Shown: positions 1 through 8,632 of the stretch, in pieces | Layout: every line of letters starts with the position of its first letter | Numbering within the stretch: the stretch's first letter is position 1 | Source of the DNA: Acidimicrobiia bacterium | Lineage (GTDB): Bacteria; Actinomycetota; Acidimicrobiia; Acidimicrobiales; Bin134 | Direction of reading: 5' to 3' | Assembly (NCBI GenBank): GCA_022822905.1 | Contig: JAJDYE010000009.1 | Location: 23,212-87,211 of the forward strand | Length of the DNA: 64,000 bases | The notes under the pieces: model-generated | Database searches by the model: none | What the model was told of the DNA's origin: nothing | Seen by the model: only the letters and a program-made list of their open reading frames with translations | Program-made: the position numbers and the translations under genes

Positions 1-794
1 CCAGCCATCAACTTGCCGGTCTCCTCTTTGAAATAGGTGTAGTTGGACGGGTCGCGCACCGTGGGCATGTTGGGATACGCCCCTTCGACCGGCTCGGTGA
101 CGATGTAGAAGTGCTCACAGGCCTGCACCGGCACGCTCACCCCGGCGGTGGCGGCAAGTTGGCGGGTCCATATCCCTGCGGCCAGCACCACGGTCTCGGC
201 CTCCACCCGGCCCGCCTCGGTGTCCACCCCCACCGCCCGGCCGTCTTCCACCACCACCCCGGTCACGGCCGTGCCCTGGACGATGCGGGCGCCCCGGGCC
301 CGAGCCCCCTTGGCCAGCGCCATTGTGGTGTCCACCGGGGAGGTCACACCGTCTCGGGGGATGAACAGCGCACCCACCAAGTCGTCGATATTGAGCAGCG
401 GGCACAGCTCGAGGGCCTCGTCGAGTTCGATCTGGCGGATGTCCACTCCCACGGTCCGGGCCATGGACATCCCCCGCAGCAGCTCCTCCCACCGCTCGTG
501 GTCGGCGGCCACCGAAATGGAGCCCGGGGCGCGGTAGCCGGTGGCCTGGCCGGTCTCGGCCTCGAGTTCCTCGAACAATTGGGCCGAGTAAGTGGCCAGC
601 CGGGTGAGGCTGTGGCTGGACTTGAGCTGGCTGACCAGGCCGGCGGCGTGCCAGGTGGTGCCGCTGGTGAGCTGGCCTTGCTCGATGAGCAGCACGTCGG
701 TCACCCCGCGACGGGTGAGGTGGTACGCGATAGAACAGCCGACGATCCCACCACCGACGATCACCACCTGGGCCCGATCGCCGAGATCAGCCAT
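1..794 (-). CDS. FAD-dependent oxidoreductase, DMGDH/sarcosine dehydrogenase-like (partial)
   Basis: The 3' part of the gene lies beyond the window edge; 264 codons are visible. The product starts MADLGDRAQVVIVGGG and has an N-terminal dinucleotide-binding GxGxxG (residues 14-19) followed by a TTWHAAG segment (46-52). Both are typical of the DAO superfamily group that contains dimethylglycine and sarcosine dehydrogenases, which oxidatively demethylate N-methyl glycines. Full-length members often carry a C-terminal aminomethyltransferase (GcvT-like) domain, which cannot be checked here. The ATG at 794 directly precedes the FAD motif, as expected for the family. No downstream partner is visible. 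Family is well supported; the substrate is inference. Confidence 0.85.
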   Translation of the reverse strand, partial: MADLGDRAQVVIVGGGIVGCSIAYHLTRRGVTDVLLIEQGQLTSGTTWHAAGLVSQLKSSHSLTRLATYSAQLFEELEAETGQATGYRAPGSISVAADHERWEELLRGMSMARTVGVDIRQIELDEALELCPLLNIDDLVGALFIPRDGVTSPVDTTMALAKGARARGARIVQGTAVTGVVVEDGRAVGVDTEAGRVEAETVVLAAGIWTRQLAATAGVSVPVQACEHFYIVTEPVEGAYPNMPTVRDPSNYTYFKEETGKLMA

Positions 795-883
795 CACACC
801 TCATAAGCGCTCCAGTGCTACAAGGTTGTCTGCGAATTTACCGAAGCCCTGGCCTCGCAGTGGGTGGTGAAGAAGGTCTCGCG

Positions 884-1822
884 CTACAAAATTGCCAGAG
901 GATTCACCGGCGAACCGGTGCCGTAGCGTAGCACCAGCGGGGCACACACGTACTGAAATTCCCAGCGGTCCAGGTCGGCGCAGCGGGCGGCCACCGCCTC
1001 AAAATCGGCGTTGTCAATGATGGGCATCCCCATGTACGGCAACAGGATGTGGTGGACGTGCAGCGCGATGCTGATGGGCATCGGATTGGGAATGCCCTGG
1101 TCTTCTTGAGGGGCGTCTTGGAAGTCCCAGGTCAGACAGGAGGCCTCCGTCTCGTAGAGGAACTCGATGGCCGAGGCGTGGACCCCGGCATTCGACCCCA
1201 TCCCTTGAGACGTGCCGGTCTTCTCGAAATACACGTCCATACCGCTGCGGATGCACACCGCGTCGCCCGCCCGGGGTTCGATTCCCTGGGCCGCGGCCAC
1301 GTCGGCCAGCTCCCAGCCGTGGACCGGCTCGCCGGGGGCCACGTAGTCGGTGCCCCGGAACCGGGGGACGTCGTAGAGCACTCCCCGGGTGACGATGCCG
1401 TCGCTCCAGAAGTCGATGGTGCCGGTGTGCTCGGCGGGCATGGGGGACTTGGCGAACTCCTTGCCGTTCCAGAACTTGCCCCCGCCGTCCACCGGCAGAT
1501 GGCACAGGGCGTCGATGTGGGTCTGCACGAACCCGTGGATGAACATGCCGAAGTAGTCGGCCATCGCCCCCGAGTCCCCCGCCCCCACGAAGTGATGGGC
1601 CGGGTAGGGGTTGGCCGGACCGGCATGAGTGTCGATGGGCCGGCTCATCGACACCGCCTCTCCGGTCTGCACCAGCGTGGCCGCCGCTTGTCGGGCCTCC
1701 GGCGTGATGTGGTTGAGAGTCCCCAGTTCGTCGTCGTCCCCCCAGCGACCCCAGTTGCAGAACCGCTCCCGATAGGCGGCGTACTCTTCAGCAGTCGGCG
1801 GCGTGCGATCACTCAGTCCCAT
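884..1822 (-). CDS. Cyclase family protein (kynurenine-formamidase-like metal hydrolase)
   Basis: 312 aa from the ATG at 1822 (MGLSDRTPPTAEEY). The open frame continues upstream, but that part would overlap the divergent P450 start, so the internal ATG is preferred. The motif GFVQTHIDALCH matches the HxGTHxDxPxH metal-binding signature of the cyclase/KynB-like fold, with the first position altered. A downstream FWNGKEF segment is also common in these actinobacterial members. Enzymes of this fold hydrolyse amides or lactones, such as N-formylkynurenine. The 18-bp gap to the divergent P450 means the two promoters overlap the opposing coding sequences. Exact substrate unknown. Confidence 0.82.
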   Translation of the reverse strand: MGLSDRTPPTAEEYAAYRERFCNWGRWGDDDELGTLNHITPEARQAAATLVQTGEAVSMSRPIDTHAGPANPYPAHHFVGAGDSGAMADYFGMFIHGFVQTHIDALCHLPVDGGGKFWNGKEFAKSPMPAEHTGTIDFWSDGIVTRGVLYDVPRFRGTDYVAPGEPVHGWELADVAAAQGIEPRAGDAVCIRSGMDVYFEKTGTSQGMGSNAGVHASAIEFLYETEASCLTWDFQDAPQEDQGIPNPMPISIALHVHHILLPYMGMPIIDNADFEAVAARCADLDRWEFQYVCAPLVLRYGTGSPVNPLAIL

Positions 1823-1840
1823 AAGGCAGTCTCTATCACA

Positions 1841-3022
1841 ATGAACGACTACGACCCGTTCTCCTTGGAGGTGGCCACTGATCCGCTGCCCATCTATCGG
1901 GAATTGCGGGCAGCAGGCGGCGTACACCGGCTGGAGCAGTATCACGGGTGGGCGCTGCCCCGTTTCGCCGAGGTGTGGGAGGTGAGCTGCGACCGAGAGT
2001 CATTCACCATCGCCGAGGGGCCCGTCTTCCTTCGTGATCAGGTGCTTCAACCGGCCCCAGCCGAGCTGGGGCCGCTGCCAACCGGGCCGTTTCTCAGCTT
2101 CTCTCAGATGGACCCGCCCGCCCACACCCAGGTCCGCAAGATTCTCTATCCCCCGCTGCGCCCGAGGCCAGTGGCCGAACTGGAGGCCGAGCTGCGCCGG
2201 GTGGCTGCCGACTGCGTGGACGCCGCTCTGGACCAGGGACGGTTGGACGTGGTGACCGAGTTGGCCTCGCCGGTATCGGTGGCCGGTACCTCACTGGTGC
2301 TGGGTTTCCCCTTCTCCGACGGGGAGAAGTTGGTGGAATACGCCAACCAGACCATGCGCTATGACGACCGGGCTCCTGCGGCCCGGGCCAAGATCCACGA
2401 ATACCTGTGCGGCTTCGTAGCTGAACAGCGGGCGGGAGACTGCCCTGAGTACATCGAGTCTCTGCTAGGAGTGGACTTGCTGGGCCATCCCTTCAACGAC
2501 CAAGACGCAGCCATCCAGCTCTCCACCCTGTTCACCGGTGGCGTGGAGACCACTCCCAAGGTGATGGGCGGCGGATTCATCCACCTGGCCGCCAACAGCG
2601 ACCAGCGGTCCGCCGTGTCCCGAGACCCGTCGCTCAGCGGGGGTGCCTTCGAGGAAATGCTGCGCCTGGAAGTGCCCATACAGCACTTGGGCCGCACCGT
2701 CTGCCAGCCAACCGAGATCGGCGGCCAGGAGATGGCCCCCGGCGACCGGGTGTTCCTGCTGTACCAGTCGGCCAACCGAGACGAGCATGAGTTCGGCCCT
2801 GACTCCGAGACATTCGACATTCGTCGTCGCCCGCCCCGCCAGCTCGGCTTCGGTCACGGCCTGCACTACTGCATCGGCACCCATCTGGCCCGTCTGGAGG
2901 GACGGGTGATCATCGAGGAGGCCTTGGCCCGCATCCCCGACTTCGAGGTGCCCGCCGACGAAGTGGTCCGCCTGCCGGGCTCCTTCCAGCAGGGCTACGC
3001 CTCGGTGCCGATCGTCTTCTGA
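1841..3022 (+). CDS. Cytochrome P450
   Basis: 393 aa, soluble bacterial P450 size. The start is the ATG at 1841 (MNDYDPFSLEVATDPLP); a longer in-frame reading upstream is antisense to the cyclase gene and not credible. The oxygen-binding I-helix is seen as FTGGVETT, the ExxR as EMLR, and the heme-ligand loop as FGHGLHYCIG, with Cys as axial thiolate. It needs a ferredoxin and reductase, neither of which is in the window. Convergent with a second P450 gene (3030-4229), with 7 bp between the stops. The two are not tandem duplicates: motif residues differ throughout. Monooxygenation substrate unknown. Confidence 0.93.
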   Translation: MNDYDPFSLEVATDPLPIYRELRAAGGVHRLEQYHGWALPRFAEVWEVSCDRESFTIAEGPVFLRDQVLQPAPAELGPLPTGPFLSFSQMDPPAHTQVRKILYPPLRPRPVAELEAELRRVAADCVDAALDQGRLDVVTELASPVSVAGTSLVLGFPFSDGEKLVEYANQTMRYDDRAPAARAKIHEYLCGFVAEQRAGDCPEYIESLLGVDLLGHPFNDQDAAIQLSTLFTGGVETTPKVMGGGFIHLAANSDQRSAVSRDPSLSGGAFEEMLRLEVPIQHLGRTVCQPTEIGGQEMAPGDRVFLLYQSANRDEHEFGPDSETFDIRRRPPRQLGFGHGLHYCIGTHLARLEGRVIIEEALARIPDFEVPADEVVRLPGSFQQGYASVPIVF

Positions 3023-3029
3023 CTCTCGG

Positions 3030-4229
3030 CTAGGACAGAGCCACTGGCAGGCGGGCCAGCCCGCGCAATGTGAGCCGGTCCTTCCAGGGGGGATCGTCCT
3101 CCAAGGGAGTCCAGGTTTCGAATCGGTCCAGCAGGCCGGCCAGCACTACCTGGCCTTCTAGGCGGGCCAGTGAAGCACCTAGGCAGTAGTGGATGCCTGA
3201 TCCGAACGACAGCAGCGGTGTCTCTTGGCGGCCGATATCGAACCGGTCGGGATCGTCGATCACGTCGGGGTCGCGGTTGGCCGCCCCCAGAAGCATCAGC
3301 ACCATGCTTCCTTTCGCGATGGCGTGCCCCCCGATCTCCACGTTCTCGAAGGTGTACCGGGCGTCCACCTGCACGGGAGGCTGATAGCGAAGCACCTCGT
3401 CCACCGCGCCGGGCACCAGAGACCGATCGGCCCGCAGCCGGGCCAACTCACCGGGATGCCGGATGAGCGTGTGGACCATGTTCCCGATCAGGTTGGTGGT
3501 GGTTTCGAAACCCGCGGCATAGATCAGCGACAAGGTGAGTCCGATCTCTCGCTGGGTAAGCCGGTCCTCTCCGTCGCTGGCCGCGATCAGCGCCGAGAGC
3601 AGGTCGTCACGGGGCTCGGCTCGATGCCGGTCGATCATCTCATCGAAGTAGGCCGCCACCTTGACCCCGGAGGCCTCGGCCCGCTCCCGGCCTTCCTGGC
3701 TCTGGTTTGGCTCGAGGGTGCCGGCCAAATCGGACACCAGCGGTCGCAGCCAATCGCGGTCGGCCCGGGGAACCCCCACCAACTCGCTGATGACATTGGC
3801 CGGCAGGGGAAAGGCCAGCTGGTCGATCAGGTCTCCCCCTCCGGAAGCAGCCAGCGAATCCATAATTTCGCCGGTCATCTCCTCCACTGCCGACCGCAGA
3901 CCATCTACCCGTCGGGGAGTGAAGGCCCGACTGACCAGCGAGCGCAGTCGAGTGTGATCGGGAGGATTCAAGAACAAGAAGGTCCGCTCCTCGTTGGGAG
4001 TTCGCACTCTCTCCGCAGTGAGCGTCGGAACCTCGTCGCCAGGCTCGGCGTTGCCCATCCGGGGATCCCGAAGTGCCTTCCGGCAGTCCTCGTACCGGGT
4101 GAGCACCCAGTAGTCAGCGAAGCTGAGCTTGTGAACCGGCGCCGTCTCCCGCAGCTCCCTCAGCAAGGGATAGGGGTTGGCGTACACCTCCGGATCGGTA
4201 ACGATCCGAATGATCAGCTCGTCGCTCAT
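3030..4229 (-). CDS. Cytochrome P450
   Basis: 399 aa, starting MSDELIIRIVTDPEVYANPYP. The I-helix motif AGFETTTN, the ExxR in DEVLRYQPP and the heme loop FGSGIHYCLGASLARLEG are all canonical, and AFTPRR lies in the expected mid-N-terminal position. Its start codon overlaps the stop of the upstream SDR gene by ATGA, so the two are almost certainly translated from one mRNA. This suggests sequential hydroxylation and alcohol oxidation or carbonyl reduction of the same compound. No redox partner is encoded nearby. Confidence 0.95.
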   Translation of the reverse strand: MSDELIIRIVTDPEVYANPYPLLRELRETAPVHKLSFADYWVLTRYEDCRKALRDPRMGNAEPGDEVPTLTAERVRTPNEERTFLFLNPPDHTRLRSLVSRAFTPRRVDGLRSAVEEMTGEIMDSLAASGGGDLIDQLAFPLPANVISELVGVPRADRDWLRPLVSDLAGTLEPNQSQEGRERAEASGVKVAAYFDEMIDRHRAEPRDDLLSALIAASDGEDRLTQREIGLTLSLIYAAGFETTTNLIGNMVHTLIRHPGELARLRADRSLVPGAVDEVLRYQPPVQVDARYTFENVEIGGHAIAKGSMVLMLLGAANRDPDVIDDPDRFDIGRQETPLLSFGSGIHYCLGASLARLEGQVVLAGLLDRFETWTPLEDDPPWKDRLTLRGLARLPVALS

Positions 4230-5143
4230 GGACGCGGACTGTGGACCCGACCGAAGGTGTAGCCGTCGGGCCAGCCCCGCCGGGCGAGGTTGGCCTCTTG
4301 TCGGGCGATGACCGCAGGGATATCGGCCGGCTGCCAGCCCTCCACCAGAGACTCGCCCATCAGATCGCGCACCGGCCGGTTGAGTTCCACCAGCAGTTGC
4401 AAGCTGAAGGCAATGCGACCGGTCAGCACGTCGGGATCGCCAGTGACCAGCGCCACGGCGGCTTCGGCCATCGTCTCAAGGGGTTCGAACATCTCCTCGT
4501 CTATCCAGCCGCCCTCCACCAGCGCCGGGGTGGCAATGGCCGCTTGCGGGGTGAGGGCATTGACGGAAATCCCCTGGCCCTCGCACTCGCTGGCCGCCGA
4601 CACCGTCAGCTTGTTCAAGGCCGCTTTCGGCGCCCCATATACGAATCCGGCCTTTGAGGGCTTGCTCGACGGGAACGGCGGTCCGGGGGGCAACTCAGCG
4701 GAGAAGGTGGTGAGGTTCAGAATTGCGCCGCTCCCCCGTTCGCGCATCCCGCTGACCACCGACGACATCAGCTCCCACGGCGCCCATAGGTTGACCTGCA
4801 AGCTCCGCTCAAGCTGCTTAGGTGTGACCTCCTCAAACGGGTAATACCCACCGAAGGCGGCATTGTTCACCAGGATGTCGACCGGCCCAAACGCCTCTTC
4901 TGTCCTGGGCACCAGCTCGGTGCGGGCCCCGGACGGGTCGCTGAGGTCGGATGGAATCACCAGGCACTCCCCGCCGAACGCCTCAATGCGCTCCTTGGTG
5001 GCAGCCAAGCCCTGCTCGTCGCGTGCTGTGATGGCCACTCGGGCGCCCTCGGCAGCTAGACGCACCGCTATCGCGGTACCCGTTCCCCCCTTGCTGGCGC
5101 CGGTGACCAGCGCAACTTTGCCGTCGGTGGCACCCTCACTCAT
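4226..5143 (-). CDS. Short-chain dehydrogenase/reductase
   Basis: 305 aa from the ATG at 5143, preceded by a strong GGAGGGAAGG ribosome-binding site; the longer open frame upstream is rejected because of that site. Classical SDR features are the TGASKGGTG nucleotide loop (cofactor NAD or NADP), the NNAAFGG segment and a YGAPK catalytic Tyr-Lys pair. The conserved Ser would lie in the LNLTTFS strand. The C-terminal extension (about residues 240-305) is longer than in minimal SDRs. First gene of a two-gene operon with the P450 at 3030-4229. Confidence 0.9.
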   Translation of the reverse strand: MSEGATDGKVALVTGASKGGTGTAIAVRLAAEGARVAITARDEQGLAATKERIEAFGGECLVIPSDLSDPSGARTELVPRTEEAFGPVDILVNNAAFGGYYPFEEVTPKQLERSLQVNLWAPWELMSSVVSGMRERGSGAILNLTTFSAELPPGPPFPSSKPSKAGFVYGAPKAALNKLTVSAASECEGQGISVNALTPQAAIATPALVEGGWIDEEMFEPLETMAEAAVALVTGDPDVLTGRIAFSLQLLVELNRPVRDLMGESLVEGWQPADIPAVIARQEANLARRGWPDGYTFGRVHSPRP

Positions 5144-5213
5144 GGTCCTTCCCTCCCTTGGGGAATTATGGTCGAGCCTACGCCGACGAGTTGAGCCGAG
5201 GACTACCAGCAAC

Positions 5214-5957
5214 GTGACCGACAACCAAAGCCAACAACGCCGAGCTCTATCGCTACTGCACACCTCGGACTGCCATTTGGGAACTTCTCCAGCCAAACGC
5301 CAAGAGAAGGCATTTGCTGCGGCCATCGATCTGGCCATCGATGAGGCCGTTGACGCGGTGATCATCTCCGGCGACCTGTTCGACCACAACCGGGTGGGCG
5401 ACGACGTGCTGAGTTGGGCTGCCGATCAGCTCGCTCGGCTCTCGTGCCCGGTGGTGATGATCGCCGGCAACCATGACGCCCACCCGGAGACGTCGGTGCT
5501 TCACCGGTTTGGCCCCCATATACAGGATCTCCCGGTCACGGTCCTCGATTCCCTCGAGGGAACCACCACTCAACTTCCCGAGCTGGAGCTCACCGTGTGG
5601 GGCAAGTCGATGGACGACCACCATCCCGGCTTCCACCCCCTCGATGGCCTTCCCGATCGTCCTGAGGACGGCTGGTGCGTAGCCATGGGCCACGGCCTGG
5701 TCATGCCCGACGAGACGCCGTCTTACCGTTCGTCTCCGATCTACCCCAGCCACCTGGACACCGTCGACTGGGACTACGTCGCCCTGGGCCACATTCACCG
5801 CCATCAAGTGGTGCGCGAATCACCTTCGGTGGTCGCCTACTCCGGCGCCACCGCGGAGTCATTGGAAGGCGAGCCCGCAGTAGTGCTGGTCAGCCTCAGC
5901 CCAGATTCCGGCGTCTCCGTATCCCTGCGCGAGCTGACGCCCCAGCCTGTCGACTAG
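5214..5957 (+). CDS. Calcineurin-like metallophosphoesterase (SbcD/YfcE-like fold)
   Basis: 247 aa from a GTG at 5214, the first start after the divergent SDR promoter. Motifs of the binuclear metallophosphoesterase fold appear in order: TSDCHLG (DxH), SGDLFDH (GDxxD), IAGNHDAH (GNHD), MGHGLV and ALGHIHRHQ (GHxH). This resembles the nuclease domain of SbcD/Mre11-type proteins more than nucleotidases, but no SbcC partner is present and the capping domain is short. Its stop codon shares a CTAG palindrome with the stop of the convergent SMP-30 gene. Substrate not determinable. Confidence 0.88.
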   Translation: MTDNQSQQRRALSLLHTSDCHLGTSPAKRQEKAFAAAIDLAIDEAVDAVIISGDLFDHNRVGDDVLSWAADQLARLSCPVVMIAGNHDAHPETSVLHRFGPHIQDLPVTVLDSLEGTTTQLPELELTVWGKSMDDHHPGFHPLDGLPDRPEDGWCVAMGHGLVMPDETPSYRSSPIYPSHLDTVDWDYVALGHIHRHQVVRESPSVVAYSGATAESLEGEPAVVLVSLSPDSGVSVSLRELTPQPVD

Positions 5958-6817
5958 GGCTTGCCCACGCCGGGAACGGCGGCTTCAGTGGCGTAGATGG
6001 CGCCGGTTTTCGCCGCGGTGACCACTTCTCTCTTCCAGTCGTCGGCGGCGCAGATGAGGAGTGTGCCGCGGTCGTCGCCGCCCAGCACGCAGGCCACCGG
6101 AACTTTGGGGGCCATGTCGTAGGAGTCGGTCACCTCACCGCCGGGCAGCACTCGGAACACCCGCAAGCCCAGCGGATCGGCCACCCACACCGCGCCCTCG
6201 GCGTCCAGGCAGATGCCGTCGGGCGGGGCCACTGGGGCCCGGTCGGATTCTGGAACCAGCTCGGCGTAGACCCTCCGGTTGGACAGGGTGCCGTCGGGGG
6301 CCACGTCGAACGCGGTGAGCCGGAAGGCCGCGCTCTCGGCCACGATCAGCGTCTCCTCGTCGGGGGTCAAGATGTGGCCATTGGGGGCCTCCATGCCATC
6401 GGCGCCCACGCTCACCGACCCGTCGGGCGCCACTCTGAGGGTCTGCGCGGTGCGCCGCTCGCCGCCGGCGTGGATCCTCTGCCCCATGTCGCCGATGTAG
6501 GCGGTGCCGTCGGAGCGCACAATCATGTCGTTGATGTCGCCAATGGCCAGCGACGACAGATCGGCGTGCTCCACAATCGACCCGTCGGGCTCTTGGCGCA
6601 GCAGCTTTTGGGTGGCCATGGCCACCACCAGCAGCCGGCCGTCGGGAAGCCAGCCCAGCCCCGACGGGTCGTCCCAGTCGACCACTGCCACCGTCTCGGC
6701 GTTGCCGTCAAGGTCGGTGCGTACCACTCGATGGGCGTGCATGTCGGAGAACCACAGGGCGCCGTCGTGCCACCGAGGGCCTTCGGAGAAGTTCAGCCCG
6801 TCCAAGATCGTGCGCAT
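5954..6817 (-). CDS. SMP-30/gluconolactonase/LRE family protein
   Basis: 287 aa. The ATG at 6817 (MRTILDGLNFSEGPRW) is chosen over the ATG 15 bases upstream because the GAGGAGG ribosome-binding site lies on top of the earlier codon. FSEGPRW supplies the metal-binding Glu near the N-terminus. Further repeats typical of the six-bladed propeller follow: WFSDMHAHRV, DPSGLGWLPDGRLLV, NDMIVRSDGTAYIGDMG, NGHILTPDEETLIVAES and PDGICLDAEGAVWVADP. Family members hydrolyse lactones or act as calcium-binding esterases. Probably cytoplasmic, since no signal peptide is seen. Confidence 0.9.
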   Translation of the reverse strand: MRTILDGLNFSEGPRWHDGALWFSDMHAHRVVRTDLDGNAETVAVVDWDDPSGLGWLPDGRLLVVAMATQKLLRQEPDGSIVEHADLSSLAIGDINDMIVRSDGTAYIGDMGQRIHAGGERRTAQTLRVAPDGSVSVGADGMEAPNGHILTPDEETLIVAESAAFRLTAFDVAPDGTLSNRRVYAELVPESDRAPVAPPDGICLDAEGAVWVADPLGLRVFRVLPGGEVTDSYDMAPKVPVACVLGGDDRGTLLICAADDWKREVVTAAKTGAIYATEAAVPGVGKP

Positions 6818-6867
6818 CAGGTGCCTCCTCATCGGCTTGCGTGCAGACGAGATGGCACAATAGCCCT

Positions 6868-7776
6868 ATGAGTATGACCCTCACCCCCAGTCTCGACGCG
6901 GAGGAGTCCTACGAGACCATCCAGGTTGACCGGATCGGTGGGTCGCTGGGCGCAGTGATCTCCGGGGTGGACCCCCGCGAGGGACTGACTGATCAGCAGT
7001 TCGCCGAGGTTCATCAAGCACTGCTTCGCCATGAGGTGATCATGTTCCGCAATGTGCCAATGAGCGCCGAAGACCAACTGGAGTTGGCCTCACTGTGGGG
7101 CCAGCCCAGCATCTACCCGCTCCAAGCCCTGATGGGAGTGACCGAGCCCAATACCTCGGTCATCCGCGACGACGCCGAGAGCCTGCCCACCACCGACAAT
7201 TGGCACACCGACGTGACCTGGATCGAAGTACCCCCCAAGATTGCCCTGCTCCAATCCGTGGTCGCCCCTTCCTATGGCGGCGACACCATGTGGTGCAGCA
7301 TCACCTCGGCCTACGACGCCCTGTCGGCACCGATGCGGGCCATGATCGACGGTCTAGAAGTCCACCACTCCAACTATCCCCAGTTCTGCACGAGCATGGC
7401 CGAGAAGTCGGGAAGCTGGGACTTGGTGGCCCCGCTGAGAGAGGCCTATCCCGGCGTGGAGCACCCGCTGGTCCGCACCCACCCTGAGACGGGGCGGCGG
7501 GCTCTGTACATCGCCACGAATTTCCATCAATACGTGGTCGGGCTCACCGAGGGCGAGAGCAAGGCCCTTCTCGATTTCTTGGTGCGCCACATAGATCAGC
7601 CCCGGTTCCACTGCCGGTGGTCGTGGACTGAGGGCGACCTGGCCATCTGGGACGAGCGGTCAACCAACCATCGGGGCGTGTCCGACCACTATCCGCAGGT
7701 CCGGGAGGTACGCCGCTGCACCGTGGACGGTGACCGCCCCTTCTTCGACTCCTCGGTGCCCTACCAGCCCCAGTAG
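6868..7776 (+). CDS. TauD/TfdA-family Fe(II)/2-oxoglutarate dioxygenase
   Basis: 302 aa from the ATG at 6868 (MSMTLTPSLDAEESYE). The facial-triad motif NWHTDVTW gives His and Asp; the distal His is in STNHRGV, preceded by LAIWDERS as in TauD. An Arg that could bind 2-oxoglutarate follows (VREVRRCTV). The family cleaves C-S, C-O or C-N bonds by hydroxylation (taurine, 2,4-D, sulfate esters). It is divergent from the SMP-30 gene and its last 16 bp overlap the 3' end of the convergent enoyl-CoA hydratase. Substrate unknown. Confidence 0.92.
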   Translation: MSMTLTPSLDAEESYETIQVDRIGGSLGAVISGVDPREGLTDQQFAEVHQALLRHEVIMFRNVPMSAEDQLELASLWGQPSIYPLQALMGVTEPNTSVIRDDAESLPTTDNWHTDVTWIEVPPKIALLQSVVAPSYGGDTMWCSITSAYDALSAPMRAMIDGLEVHHSNYPQFCTSMAEKSGSWDLVAPLREAYPGVEHPLVRTHPETGRRALYIATNFHQYVVGLTEGESKALLDFLVRHIDQPRFHCRWSWTEGDLAIWDERSTNHRGVSDHYPQVREVRRCTVDGDRPFFDSSVPYQPQ

Positions 7777-8612
7777 TCGCCGCCGAAGCGCTCGTCGCGC
7801 TCGGCCAGCGCGCCCTTCATGCCCTTCTCTCGCGACGTCTCGTGGAAGTCGAACTCGTCGGGGCTGCGGCGGGTGCCCATCACGAACAAGGGGTGGACGC
7901 CGTAGTGGGGGGTGAATGACTGGCCGATGCCCAGCATGTCGTAGGCCAGGTGGGCCACGGCGCGGCCGGTGGCGATGCCGTCGCGGGGCAGGCTGGCCAG
8001 CGCCCCGGTGATCTGGGCCACCGCTTCGTCCAACTCATCGGAGGGCACCACCCGGTTGACCAGGCCCAGCCGCTCGGCCTCGGCGGCGTCGAACTTCCGC
8101 CCGGTCACCACCAGCTCGTTGGCCCGCTTCAGCCCGATCTGGGAGGCCAGCATGGGATAGAGCCACGACGTGCCCGCCGAGCCGAACCGCTCCTCGGGCA
8201 GCCCGAACACGGCGTCGTCGGTCACCACCGCGAAATCGCACACCAGCACCAAATACAGCCCGGCGCCGATGCACGGCCCGTGAACCCGGGCCACTATGGG
8301 CTTGGCCGAGTACAGCAGGTCGCGCATCACCCAGGCCCGACGACGCAATCCGGCGATGGCGAACCGGCCCCCCTTGGTCTCCGCCCCCCCGTAGAAGTCG
8401 TCGGGGCTGGACAGGTCGAAACCCGAGGTGAACCCCCGCCCCGCCCCAGCCAACAAGATGCACTTCACATCGTCGTCGGCCTCGGCTTGGCGGACGAAAG
8501 CCACGATCTGGTCGAACATCTCGTCGGTCAGCGCGTTGAACACGTCGGGCCGATTGAGGGTGATCATCGCCACCGCTCCGGCCGTCTCGTAGGTCACATT
8601 GTCTTCAGCCAT
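7761..8612 (-). CDS. Enoyl-CoA hydratase/isomerase family protein
   Basis: 283 aa from the ATG at 8612 (MAEDNVTYETAGAVAMITL). The crotonase fold signature is clear: LNRPDVFNALT, the first oxyanion-hole segment GRGFTSGFDL and the second VHGPCIGAGLYLVLVCDFAV. The first catalytic Glu position is probably in LPEERFG. The expected second acidic residue region is less clear, so hydratase versus isomerase or hydrolase activity cannot be decided. Convergent overlap with the TauD gene; divergent from the permease gene by 20 bp. Confidence 0.9.
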   Translation of the reverse strand: MAEDNVTYETAGAVAMITLNRPDVFNALTDEMFDQIVAFVRQAEADDDVKCILLAGAGRGFTSGFDLSSPDDFYGGAETKGGRFAIAGLRRRAWVMRDLLYSAKPIVARVHGPCIGAGLYLVLVCDFAVVTDDAVFGLPEERFGSAGTSWLYPMLASQIGLKRANELVVTGRKFDAAEAERLGLVNRVVPSDELDEAVAQITGALASLPRDGIATGRAVAHLAYDMLGIGQSFTPHYGVHPLFVMGTRRSPDEFDFHETSREKGMKGALAERDERFGGDYWGW

Positions 8613-8632
8613 GACCCCTATCCTGTCGGATT

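Noticed and set aside
1049..1840. Long plus-strand open frame joined to the P450 gene
   Set aside because: It is antisense to the cyclase-family gene and shows no family features; the P450 starts at the ATG 1841.
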